A stretch of DNA of 23,233 bases from JARKQH01 sp964631605 (GCA_964631605.1 CAZVYG010000077.1:1-23233), one strand, 5' to 3'; shown: positions 16,644-23,233, numbered from the stretch's first letter. Program-made: numbers and translations. Notes: a model not told the origin generated them from the sequence alone.

Positions 16644-18284
16644 TTACTCGCTCGAACCCTTTTTCACGAAGTGCCCGGGGTCGGCATCAAACTCTTGTTT
16701 GCAACTGTCGTTGCAAAAGAAGTAAGTCTGACCCGCATAATCGCTCAACCGGTTGGCAGCCCGCGCCTTGGCCTCGGTCACTTTCATGCCGCAGACCGGA
16801 TCAAGGCTCACGGCAGGGGCAGGCGGTGGATGGCTGTCGGAAGGTTTGCTGGCATTGAGGAACTGCGCCGGGTTTGCATCAAAGCTTTTCTTGCAACCGT
16901 CGTTGCAGAAAAAGTAATTCGTGCCCGCGTGCATCGTCGTTCGCCGGCGAGCCCGCGCGGTGATCTCGTCCACCCCCATCCCACAAACCGGATCAATCGC
17001 GGGCGCGCCGTGAACGCCGGCAGCGGCGAGTTTCATCCGGCTTTCGGAATCCAGCAGGAAATTCCCGGAGATGACGATCGTCTCCCCTGGCATGAGCCCC
17101 TGGAGGATTTGCACGTGCCCTCCGATTCGCCAGCCCGTCTGAACCGTCCGCGGCTCGAAATAACCATTGCCGCGGTCCACGAAGACTGTCCGGCGGGTGC
17201 CCGAGTCCAGGACGGCCTCGGCTGGCACAATCAGGTTCTCCGGCAGGCTGATGGTGAACTCGACGTCCACGAACATCTCGGGCTTCAGAACAAAACCGGG
17301 GTTCTCCGCCTCAAACCGGAGCTTGAGAGTGCGGGTGACGTTGTCCACCTGCGGGAGCGCGTCGCTCAGCCGTGCATCAAGCGAGAGGTTTTGCGAGGGC
17401 ACCAGGACTCTGGCCAACACGCCCGCCGGCACCAGCGGCGCTTCCCGGTTAGCCACATCCACCCAAATCCACACGCGGCTTAGGTCCACGATGCGGTACA
17501 ACTCAAAGCCCTGCTCAAACCGCTGGCCGAGGGACACGTTCCGGACGGTGATGAAGCCGTCCGCCGGGGCCACAATCTCAATGTGCTCGCTGTACTGGCG
17601 GGTGCGGATCATATCGTCAATCTGCCGATCACTGACCCCCAGGTTGCGCAAGGAATCCCGGTACTGTTTGACGTTGAATTCAGCAAGGCCAGGGCGTTGA
17701 GCCGCGCGTTCCGCGGTGTTGGTTCGCATCCGGTCCTGATATTCCAAGGCGTTGCGAAAAGCCTGACCCGCGCTGATGAAGGTGGGACTGTAGAACATCG
17801 CCAGGGTCTCGTCCTTCCTGACGAAACTCCCGGCGGCGGCAGGCATCGCTTTGGTGATCCACCCCTCGGAGGGCGCGGTCACCTGGTAGGATCGGGTCTC
17901 ATCGGCTCCAACCTTGCCCAGCAGGCGAAGGACGTGATCAAGCGACTTTTTTTCGACCACCCCCAGCCGCACCCCGATCAGTTGCTGTTTCTCGACGCTG
18001 ACCCTGACGGTACCCGGCAGGAGCGGCCCCTCAGTATGGCCCGCGGCGGGATCCGCCTCGGCAAAGACAGGCTCCATCTTCATCCCGCAGGGCGCCAGAC
18101 CCGGTTTGTCTGAGGTGTGGGAGGGATTCATCGGATCCACATAGTAGAGAATCTTGCGTCCGCCCGCCCCGGCGTCGCCGCCCGTCTGGCGGCGGCCTTG
18201 AGCCGACCCAAACAGAAAGGCAACGAGAACGCAGACCAGCAGCATCCCTGCGCCAAGAAATTTCTTCAATAATCCGTTCATCAT
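16644..18284 (-). CDS. cusB: CusB-like RND periplasmic adaptor with N-terminal metal-binding domain and two C-terminal YHS domains
   Basis: The 546-residue protein links the RND pump to the outer-membrane channel. An N-terminal membrane anchor or signal (about 5-28) is followed by a heavy-metal-binding domain at 47-74 (YYVDPMNPSHTSDKPG, then APCGMKM). Its first Cys and His are replaced by Asp and Asn, while Cys66 and three Met remain. The HlyD/CusB body spans about 93-420, with lipoyl-like halves (137-165, 236-268), an alpha-hairpin between them and a beta-barrel and membrane-proximal part. Then come two YHS domains: DPVCGM at 431-436 with FFCNDGC ending at 464, and DPVCGM at 495-500 with FFCNDSC ending at 528. 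An Ala/Pro-rich linker (477-494) separates them. YHS domains bind metals and are usual in copper ATPases, so this tail may deliver copper to the pump. The usual CusB is shorter (about 400-440). Two ATGs overlap the start (18284 and 18281). Confidence 0.9.
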   Translation of the reverse strand: MMNGLLKKFLGAGMLLVCVLVAFLFGSAQGRRQTGGDAGAGGRKILYYVDPMNPSHTSDKPGLAPCGMKMEPVFAEADPAAGHTEGPLLPGTVRVSVEKQQLIGVRLGVVEKKSLDHVLRLLGKVGADETRSYQVTAPSEGWITKAMPAAAGSFVRKDETLAMFYSPTFISAGQAFRNALEYQDRMRTNTAERAAQRPGLAEFNVKQYRDSLRNLGVSDRQIDDMIRTRQYSEHIEIVAPADGFITVRNVSLGQRFEQGFELYRIVDLSRVWIWVDVANREAPLVPAGVLARVLVPSQNLSLDARLSDALPQVDNVTRTLKLRFEAENPGFVLKPEMFVDVEFTISLPENLIVPAEAVLDSGTRRTVFVDRGNGYFEPRTVQTGWRIGGHVQILQGLMPGETIVISGNFLLDSESRMKLAAAGVHGAPAIDPVCGMGVDEITARARRRTTMHAGTNYFFCNDGCKKSFDANPAQFLNASKPSDSHPPPAPAVSLDPVCGMKVTEAKARAANRLSDYAGQTYFFCNDSCKQEFDADPGHFVKKGSSE

Positions 18285-18291
18285 GGTAAAC

Positions 18292-18321
18292 AGGAGGGCA
18301 CGCCCGAGAGCGTGCCCTCCT
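18292..18321 (-). promoter_or_regulatory. Perfect hairpin between the oxidase and cusB genes
   Basis: A 12-bp perfect stem (AGGAGGGCACGC with GCGTGCCCTCCT) with a 6-base loop sits between the oxidase stop (18348) and the cusB ATG, ending only 7 bases before the ATG on the minus strand. On the plus strand it is followed by TTTCTTTC, but no plus-strand gene leads into it. On the minus strand it is followed by GTTTACC, a poor U-tract. It may be a partial terminator, attenuator or mRNA processing site that sets the ratio of oxidase to pump. Confidence 0.6.
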
Positions 18322-18347
18322 TTTCTTTCAAGCTGCTGTTCTATTCT

Positions 18348-20513
18348 TCAATAGTCAATTCCCCCGCCCTTGTATTGCCGCTCGGCAGGGGCGTTTGGAT
18401 TGGGTTGCACCGAGAGCGGCCGCATCATTTCGTTATCCTCATGGTCCACAATATGGCAGTGCCAGACGTACCCATGACCGTGGTTCGGATCGAAGGGATA
18501 GAACGCCTGCTCCTTGGGGGTCGTGGCCGGCAAATCCGTCGGGGCGTAGCGCACCAGAATGCGCGTTACCTCCCCCGGCATCGCCCGCACGGTGTCCTTC
18601 CAACCTTCTTCGCCTGGCGCGGGGGGTTGAATCTTGTTCTTCTTGAGGAACGGTGTGACGGCAGGATTGCCACCGACCGCTCCATCGGCATTGGGGGTAT
18701 TGTAGTCCAGTGGCGGGCCGGCGGCATCTTTAACAACGCCACCATAAGCCGCGGCGTAGGCAGCGAGGTATTTGGCGACGTCAAACGGCTGCCGGTTCAG
18801 AATCTGGAACTGGGTCAAATGCGTGTGCATGGGATGCGCATCCGCCGTAAGATTGATGATCTCCCAGAGCTCCGTTTCGCCTTCGACCGGCAACTCGGAG
18901 TAATAGGTGGTTATCCCGTTGATCGTAATCGGCGTGAAATCCGGGCGTACGACGTTCTTATCAATCCCCATGTACTTGGTGTTGTTGACAAGAACTTCGA
19001 GCGGGCCGCCCGGATAAGCGATCCCATTGATCGTGACCGGCATGCCCATGACTTCGTTGAGAGTCAGTTGCCGCTTCTTGTGAACCACCACCCCCGGCGC
19101 CACGCTTCCGGTAACCGGGTCGGAAAGACGGACCATCGGAGTTCTTAGGGGCGCAAGGGTTGCGGGATCGTAGCTGGTGTCGGCGGCTGTCGGCGCAACC
19201 ACCCGGAACTGCATCACTCGACCGGTCGTGCGGCCGTTCACCGTCACCCCATTGGGATAAGGATGCTTGGCGGTGTTTCGAATCATTGCCGTTGCGCCCG
19301 GCGGAAGGCCCGCAAAATCAACAATCACTGTGGCGCGTTCGCCTGGCAGAATCACCAGGCGGTTCAGCAAAGCCGGCTTGTCAAGGTAGCCACCGTCGGT
19401 GCCGATCTGGTACATGGCCAGGTTGACGCCCGTGCTGGTGGTAATCATCATTTCGTATGCGCGTGCATTCGATCCATTCAGGAAAAGGAAGGTGTAGCGT
19501 TTGGGTTGCACGTTCATGAACGGCCAGGCCTTGCCATTGACGCAGATCACGTCGCCCTCGAACTCCGGCACCCAGAAGGGATGATTTGGATTGGGAATAA
19601 ACGGAACGCCAGCCGGAAAATAGATCTGGCCGTTGGTGTCGAACATCCGGTCCTGAATAATCAGCGGAACCAGCTCCGGGAGGTTCGGAGGATTGTTGGC
19701 GGGATCCAGGATGAGATAACCGCCCGCCAAGCCGGCATAGACGTTGAGCCGGGTGGCACCGAGGGTGTGGTCATGGAACCAGATCGGGGCCGCCTCCTGC
19801 GAGTTGGGATAGCGATAAACGGCTTCATTCCCGAGGGACGGCACTCCGGGATGCGTGTAGAAGGCATGGCCCCTGTAAGCGCCGTCGCTCGTGTACCAGG
19901 CGTCAGGTCCGCCATCAAGCCAGGCAGGCACCTCACCGCCGTGAATATGCACGCAGGCGGGAATGGGCCCCGCATAGTTCTGGGCGCAGGCTCCCGACGG
20001 CAACTGACCCTGCTCGGCGAGTTGAGCGCAGGCATTCAGTTCGTTATTAAGCGGATCCGCCCACGCCAGAGTCTGATCGGTGGACCGAGTCCACGCCAGC
20101 ACATTACTGGTGCTGGTATCCCCCAGCTTGTTGACGAATCGCATTTGCGTGGGAATGCCGCGTGTCGCTATAACAATGGGCCCAAGGTGCGTGCTGCGGG
20201 AAGTCTGCCCCTGTGGGAGATACCCCCACACCCAGGTCTTTGGCTTGACGCCCGCCACGAACGTGCCGGTGGGAAGCGGCTCAGCCTGGAACTCCATCAT
20301 CTCGAGCACGATCTCTTCGGTACCGGCAACAATTGCACCCAACTCAGCCAGCCCGGGCATGGGATCAACAAATTGCGGTATGGCACTGCCCGGCAGCGGC
20401 ATCTGGGGAACCACCTGGCCATGCGCGCGGTTCAGGGACAGTTTCCATGGAAGCGCAAGGCCGACGCCTGCTATGGCGGATCGCTTAACAAATTCTCGAC
20501 GGTTAAATTTCAT
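18348..20513 (-). CDS. Tat-exported multicopper oxidase, CotA-like (laccase/cuprous oxidase type)
   Basis: The 721-residue protein starts MKFNRREFVKRSA, a twin-arginine signal, so the folded copper enzyme is exported across the inner membrane. All copper ligands are visible: H189-I-H191 and H247-D-H249 in the N-terminal domain, H560-PM-H563-T-H565, and H685-C686-H687 with H691 and axial Met696 in a HCHIVDHEDNEMM motif like that of Bacillus CotA. It should oxidise Cu(I), Mn(II) or phenolic/pigment substrates with reduction of oxygen to water. At over 700 residues it is longer than CotA (about 510). Extra segments lie between residues 150 and 185 and between 585 and 635, the latter inside the last cupredoxin domain. 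A longer in-frame start at 20762 adds 83 residues before the Tat signal and is rejected. It lies 63 bases upstream of cusB, pointing to periplasmic copper detoxification. A methionine-rich insert as in CueO is not seen. Confidence 0.92.
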   Translation of the reverse strand: MKFNRREFVKRSAIAGVGLALPWKLSLNRAHGQVVPQMPLPGSAIPQFVDPMPGLAELGAIVAGTEEIVLEMMEFQAEPLPTGTFVAGVKPKTWVWGYLPQGQTSRSTHLGPIVIATRGIPTQMRFVNKLGDTSTSNVLAWTRSTDQTLAWADPLNNELNACAQLAEQGQLPSGACAQNYAGPIPACVHIHGGEVPAWLDGGPDAWYTSDGAYRGHAFYTHPGVPSLGNEAVYRYPNSQEAAPIWFHDHTLGATRLNVYAGLAGGYLILDPANNPPNLPELVPLIIQDRMFDTNGQIYFPAGVPFIPNPNHPFWVPEFEGDVICVNGKAWPFMNVQPKRYTFLFLNGSNARAYEMMITTSTGVNLAMYQIGTDGGYLDKPALLNRLVILPGERATVIVDFAGLPPGATAMIRNTAKHPYPNGVTVNGRTTGRVMQFRVVAPTAADTSYDPATLAPLRTPMVRLSDPVTGSVAPGVVVHKKRQLTLNEVMGMPVTINGIAYPGGPLEVLVNNTKYMGIDKNVVRPDFTPITINGITTYYSELPVEGETELWEIINLTADAHPMHTHLTQFQILNRQPFDVAKYLAAYAAAYGGVVKDAAGPPLDYNTPNADGAVGGNPAVTPFLKKNKIQPPAPGEEGWKDTVRAMPGEVTRILVRYAPTDLPATTPKEQAFYPFDPNHGHGYVWHCHIVDHEDNEMMRPLSVQPNPNAPAERQYKGGGIDY

Positions 20514-20551
20514 AACTGGATTCCTGTGACTTTCTTTGTTCGATCGTCTAG

Positions 20552-20579
20552 CAATCACGGAAACTCTAATCCGTGATTG
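20552..20579. promoter_or_regulatory. Inverted repeat, candidate operator of the oxidase promoter
   Basis: CAATCACGGA and TCCGTGATTG form a perfect 10-bp inverted repeat around 8 bases (AACTCTAA). It lies 38 bases before the oxidase ATG and begins 6 bases after the predicted -10 element, so it would cover the transcription start. Size and placement fit a dimeric repressor site; alternatively it forms a hairpin in the leader. No such repeat was noticed elsewhere in the window. Confidence 0.5.
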
Positions 20580-20585
20580 GCCCCG

Positions 20586-20615
20586 AGCATACTCCCCCCT
20601 AGCGGCTTCGCTCAA
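20586..20615 (-). promoter_or_regulatory. Candidate promoter of the oxidase-cusB-cusA transcript
   Basis: On the minus strand TTGAGC (20615-20610) and TATGCT (20591-20586) are separated by 18 bases, each matching four of six consensus bases. The perfect inverted repeat immediately follows. The predicted leader is about 65-70 nucleotides. Support is moderate and comes from position as much as from consensus. Confidence 0.4.
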
Positions 20616-20832
20616 TCGGGGTTCGACTGAAACAGGGGTAGGAAAAAATAGTACGCCCCCCTCCGTACGGCACCCGAGCGCGTTGCCAGATTCCGCCGCC
20701 GGTCCGGCAGAGTCCTCATGGCCGCCCATTTCAGGGGCCGCGGTCGGGATTCCACAAGTCAATGCCGGTCCGCAGATTGTAAGTTGTGTGGAACGGCAAA
20801 AGGATTACGTGACCATCCACAAAAATGAACTC

Positions 20833-20846
20833 GGAACGATCGCGGT
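20833..20846. repeat. 14-bp direct repeat, copy 1
   Basis: GGAACGATCGCGGT occurs here, inside the H-X9-DG codons of the chimeric gene, and again 305 bases away at the point where its reading frame shifts. An exact 14-base match at that spot is unlikely by chance in so short a region and may mark the rearrangement. Confidence 0.7.
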
Positions 20847-21137
20847 GACGGTTGGTGGCGACTTCCGGCGCGGCGCCTTCCGCCCAAAAGTGGGCCATGA
20901 TATGGTCCGCCCCGCCGGCCATCTCGCCAAACAGGATGGTATCCGTCGGGCGGGGAATGTTGCTGCGCTTGCGCCAGGTGGCGGGGCTGCCGCGGTAGTC
21001 GTCGTCAGGTCCAAGCTCGAAATAGACGTTCAGGCCGTAACTCCATTGGTTGGTACGTCGGTCCTCCGGGCAGCGGTAGAGGCCGTTGAAGATCGCCGGC
21101 CAGGCGCTTGAGGTGCGCGTGACGCCGTCATAGCCGA

Positions 21138-21151
21138 GGAACGATCGCGGT
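21138..21151. repeat. 14-bp direct repeat, copy 2, at the frame-shift point
   Basis: This second copy of GGAACGATCGCGGT coincides with the position where the head frame of the chimeric gene loses coherence and the tail frame takes over. Confidence 0.7.
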
Positions 21152-21688
21152 AAAACTCCAGACCGGGGCTGCAGGAAACCAGCCGAATCCAGATTCCCAT
21201 GTCCGCCGGCACCGGATCCGTGTTCGCGTCCATGACGAACCCATACTGGCGGTTGAAGGCCAAACCCCGCGCTGAGGGGTCGAGGCTGTCAAACCAGGGG
21301 TCTCCCATGGCAAAGTTGTCGGCGGGATTACTGACGTCCAAAGGAGTCAACAGCGGCACGGTTGTCTCGACATGAACGTCCAGCCGCTGGTTTGCCGCGT
21401 TGTAAAGCACGTTGGCATGCACCATCGCGCCTCCCATCGGCACGGCGGTGAGCACAGCGGCGGATGCGGTCGGGATGCTGAACAGCATGAACACCGCCGC
21501 AATTCTGCACGCAATAATCGGTTTGATTTTCATTTCCTGGCTTTCAGATTACTTGGTTGTTGAGGACAAGGGGCGCTTTCGACTCGCGGAGAGGTTGCCT
21601 CCAGCCGGATGGCGGGGCGGACGCCGACCTCCGGCCGACCCTAAGAAAGGTCCCGCCGGGGCGCAGCTTGCATCTTTTGGAAGCAGCC

Positions 21689-22078
21689 TCAGGAGAGGCG
21701 GGGCGGGGGTGGGGGCGGGGGATCGGTACGCGGATCCGGGAGCAGGAGCGTTCCGACCACGCGGGCTGGAACGGGTGGATGAAACAGGAGGACGATCTCG
21801 GGAGGCAATCCGAGCTGAATTTTCTCGGGCACCTGCAAGGGCTTTCGGGATTGTTGCCGCTCCTCAGACTGGCCTTGCTGAATGACGTGACAAAGCTTGC
21901 AGGGATGCTTGCCGTCGAAAGTCATGGTCAGCGCGCGGGCCAGCGTATTGTCCTGCGAGTAGGTCAGCACCATGCCAAACCACGCGACCGATTGGAGGAC
22001 GGTCCACGGGGTCGCCAGCGACACCGCCAGCAGACACACCGGCACCCATCGTTTCACGATGGACCTCAGCTTAGTCAT
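21689..22078 (-). CDS. Small membrane-anchored protein with CKLCH motif and poly-proline tail, function unknown
   Basis: The 129-residue protein, started at the ATG at 22078 (MTKLRSIVKRWVPV), has an N-terminal hydrophobic segment (about 11-40) that should act as a signal or anchor. A conserved-looking block follows, TMTFDGKHPCKLCHVIQQGQ (51-70), with Cys60, Cys63 and His64. This is formally a CXXCH haem site, but with His58 beside it, it could equally be a metal site. The C-terminal part is Pro-rich and ends in seven consecutive prolines. I do not recognise a characterised family. Its place on the same strand between a two-component system and a copper oxidase/efflux set suggests a role in copper handling or sensing. 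A longer start at 22201 adds 41 residues of arginine-rich sequence that look non-coding. The 258 bases upstream, to the regulator stop, show no other gene. Confidence 0.65.
   Translation of the reverse strand: MTKLRSIVKRWVPVCLLAVSLATPWTVLQSVAWFGMVLTYSQDNTLARALTMTFDGKHPCKLCHVIQQGQSEERQQSRKPLQVPEKIQLGLPPEIVLLFHPPVPARVVGTLLLPDPRTDPPPPPPPRLS
21700..21721 (+). other. Potential G-quadruplex (four G-runs with 1-base loops)
   Basis: The plus strand reads G4-C-G5-T-G5-C-G5 between 21700 and 21721, the tightest kind of quadruplex motif. It lies in the template strand of the small CKLCH gene and encodes its proline tail, 11 bases before the end of the gene. Confidence 0.7.
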
Positions 22079-22336
22079 GGCGGAGACCAGACTACGGCGC
22101 CGCGCGCCAGCCCGCAATCGGGGTTCCGCTGAATCCGACATCGGGGAAAATCCTAAAGGTTTTGCCACTCGATTTTCGACAGGGCGATTGAACGAGATCA
22201 AAACAGCGGGGCGCCACGACGCATTTCCAGCAGCCTGCCCGCGTCCAGTTCGAAGGCAAGCCAGGGCGCCCCCACGGGCTTTAAGGGTTCTTCCGATTCT
22301 TGGCCGGCCAGGTTTCCCGCTGAAGGAGCGACAGTG

Positions 22337-22999
22337 CTACTTTCCGTGAACCCAGCTGAAAGCGTAGTTGACCAACTCGGAGGCGCGCTTCAAGCCGAGT
22401 TTGGCTTTGATGTGCTCGCGGTGGGATTCGATCGTTTTAATGCTGATGTGGAGCTTTTCAGCGATCTCGCGCGAGCCCAGGCCGTTGCCTATCATTTCCA
22501 TAATCTCCAGCTCGCGATCGCTCAGGCTTTCGAAGGGAACACGGTCCATCGCTTTCCCGCTCAGGCGAGCCATCATAAAACCCGCCAGTTGGGGACTGAA
22601 ATACGGCTTGCCTTGGATGAGGAGGCGGATTGCCTCGATGGCCTTTTCGGCCCCTTCCTCCTTGGTGATGTAGCCATTGGCTCCCGCCCGCAGAGCCCGT
22701 TCCGCGTAAAGGCTTTCGGCCCGCATGGTGAAAACCAGAATTTTCATGTCCGGCAATTGGGGCCGGGCCTGTTTGATCAGCTCAAGCCCGCTGCTGGACT
22801 TCAGGGCCAGGTCAACCACCGCCACATCGGGCTTGAGTGAAACCATTTTCTCGAACGCCGCCGGCCCGCTATCGGCCTCCCCGCAAACGCTCAAATCCGG
22901 CTCAAGGCTGATTAATAATTGAAAGCCCCGACGGACGATCGGGTGGTCATCCACCAGAAAGACCCGCGCCCGGTTTTGGGTGTTTTTTCTCACGGGCAT
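22337..22999 (-). CDS. NarL/FixJ-family response regulator (receiver + LuxR-type helix-turn-helix)
   Basis: The 220-residue protein has a receiver domain at about 11-126 with acidic residues Asp17/Asp18 in FLVDDHP, the phospho-acceptor Asp63 in VVDLALK, Thr91 and Lys113. A LuxR-type DNA-binding domain spans about 157-205, with the typical LSDRELEIMEMIGNGLGSREIA start and the recognition helix around ISIKTIESHREHIKAKLGL. It is the DNA-binding partner of the histidine kinase whose gene ends 3 bases upstream, so the two are co-transcribed. The GGAGG site at 23009-23013 lies inside the 3' end of the kinase gene. Targets are unknown; the neighbouring membrane protein, oxidase and efflux genes on the same strand are candidates. 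Regulators of copper efflux are more often OmpR-type (CusR), so a link to copper is only inferred from position. Confidence 0.93.
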   Translation of the reverse strand: MPVRKNTQNRARVFLVDDHPIVRRGFQLLISLEPDLSVCGEADSGPAAFEKMVSLKPDVAVVDLALKSSSGLELIKQARPQLPDMKILVFTMRAESLYAERALRAGANGYITKEEGAEKAIEAIRLLIQGKPYFSPQLAGFMMARLSGKAMDRVPFESLSDRELEIMEMIGNGLGSREIAEKLHISIKTIESHREHIKAKLGLKRASELVNYAFSWVHGK

Positions 23000-23002
23000 C
23001 TC

Positions 23003-23233
23003 TCATTTCCTCCCCCCCGAGGCAGCGCTTGCCGGCAGGACGCAGGTCAACACCGCGCCGCCAGATTGGCCTGGCTGGATTGTCAGTTGAGCCCCGATCA
23101 AGTCACACCGATATCTCATGGTGCGCAAACCCATTCCCCCATTCAAAGCTTTCTCTGTCGAAAAAGGCAAGCCATCGTTGGCCACCTCCAGGACGGTCTG
23201 GCCGGGCCCGGTCGAAAGGCGAATGGAAATTTC
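23003..23233 (-). CDS. Sensor histidine kinase, C-terminal ATP-binding part only (5' end beyond right edge)
   Basis: The frame is open to the right edge and ends at 23003. The 76 visible residues contain the end of a HATPase domain: the EVANDG element (G1-type box), then the NGGMGLRTMRYRCDLIGAQL element (G2 box), followed by a final strand GGAVLTCVLPA. This layout is typical of NarX/DegS-type (HPK7) kinases that pair with NarL-type regulators, and such a regulator follows after 3 bases. The sensor domain is outside the window, so the signal cannot be inferred. Confidence 0.88.
   Translation of the reverse strand, partial: EISIRLSTGPGQTVLEVANDGLPFSTEKALNGGMGLRTMRYRCDLIGAQLTIQPGQSGGAVLTCVLPASAASGGRK
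23009..23013 (-). promoter_or_regulatory. Shine-Dalgarno site of the response regulator, inside the kinase gene
   Basis: GGAGG on the minus strand lies 9 bases before the regulator ATG at 22999 and within the last codons of the kinase. It supports both the chosen start and translation from a shared mRNA. Confidence 0.7.

Larger units (their letters stand above)
20731..21533 (-). pseudogene. Frameshifted chimeric gene: secreted-protein head joined to pseudopilin-type H-X9-DG tail
   Basis: The ATG at 21533 opens a secreted protein with a signal peptide (MKIKPIIACRIAAVF..., cleavage near ASA at 25) and a beta-rich body with conserved-looking stretches such as DPWFDSLDPSARGLAFNRQYGFVMD. In its own frame it ends at 21030 in an Arg/Ala/Ser-rich low-quality tail. 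From about 21138 the coherent sequence moves to another frame: LGYDGVTRTSSAWPAIFNG, then YRCPEDRRTNQWSYGLNVYFE, PRPTDTILFGEMAGGADHIMAHFW and HRDRSEFIFVDGH, stopping at 20731. The last motif is exactly H-X9-DG, the mark of processing-associated pseudopilin C-termini. Adding one base in the TTCCTC stretch near 21137 would fuse both frames. The tail lacks the pseudopilin N-terminal methylation helix. I read this as a decayed gene fusion; a sequencing error could explain the shift but not the mismatched domains. Confidence 0.6.

Noticed and set aside
18292..18321. Hairpin read as a standard terminator of a plus-strand gene
   Set aside because: It has a fair T-run on the plus strand, but no plus-strand gene precedes it; both flanking genes are on the minus strand.
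20552..20579. The inverted repeat as a MerR/CueR-type operator
   Set aside because: MerR-type sites sit inside a 19-20-base -35/-10 spacer; this one is downstream of the predicted -10 element.
20514..20762. An 83-residue N-terminal extension of the multicopper oxidase
   Set aside because: The Tat signal MKFNRREFVKRS begins exactly at the ATG at 20513. The extension overlaps the predicted promoter and inverted repeat and the end of the upstream chimeric gene.
22079..22201. A 41-residue extension of the CKLCH protein
   Set aside because: The added residues are Arg/Ala/Ser-rich, and the hydrophobic export segment begins right after the internal ATG at 22078.

Overview
The window looks like a piece of chromosome from a Gram-negative bacterium of the Planctomycetes-Verrucomicrobia-Chlamydiae group, most likely Verrucomicrobiota (Pedosphaera/Limisphaera type). 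The evidence is a giant autotransporter-type beta-strand repeat protein, a pseudopilin-type H-X9-DG tail, a long secreted multihaem cytochrome with an Ig-like insert, high GC, outer-membrane porins and mostly weak Shine-Dalgarno sites. The taxon is an inference from protein style; no rRNA or tRNA gene is visible.

Layout. Positions 1-5044 (minus) hold the first 1681 codons of a secreted repeat protein that runs off the left edge. After a 529-bp divergent spacer, 5574-8222 (plus) encodes a hexahaem c-type cytochrome. 8512-9723 (minus) is a PilC/GspF inner-membrane platform protein, with a strong hairpin terminator between the two convergent genes. 10170-11336 and 11634-12782 (plus) are two tandem paralogous beta-barrel porins, each closed by its own hairpin terminator and apparently served by different promoters.

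From 23233 down to 12881 everything lies on the minus strand. In transcription order it reads: histidine kinase (C-terminal piece), NarL-type response regulator, a small membrane protein with a CKLCH motif and a poly-proline tail, a frameshifted chimeric gene, a Tat-exported CotA-like multicopper oxidase, a CusB-like adaptor fused to two YHS domains, a CusA-type RND pump, and a small double zinc-ribbon protein. The core is a copper/silver handling unit. The oxidase can oxidise Cu(I) or organic substrates outside the cytoplasm, the adaptor carries three candidate metal-binding modules, and CusA keeps all three methionines known to bind Cu(I)/Ag(I). No CusC/TolC outer-membrane channel is present in the window.

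Most noteworthy are the CusB-YHS-YHS fusion, the unrecognised CKLCH protein whose proline tail is encoded by a very strong G-quadruplex motif, the gene chimera at 20731-21533, and a 10-bp inverted repeat at the predicted start of the oxidase transcript. No CRISPR array, insertion sequence, phage gene or RNA gene was recognised.
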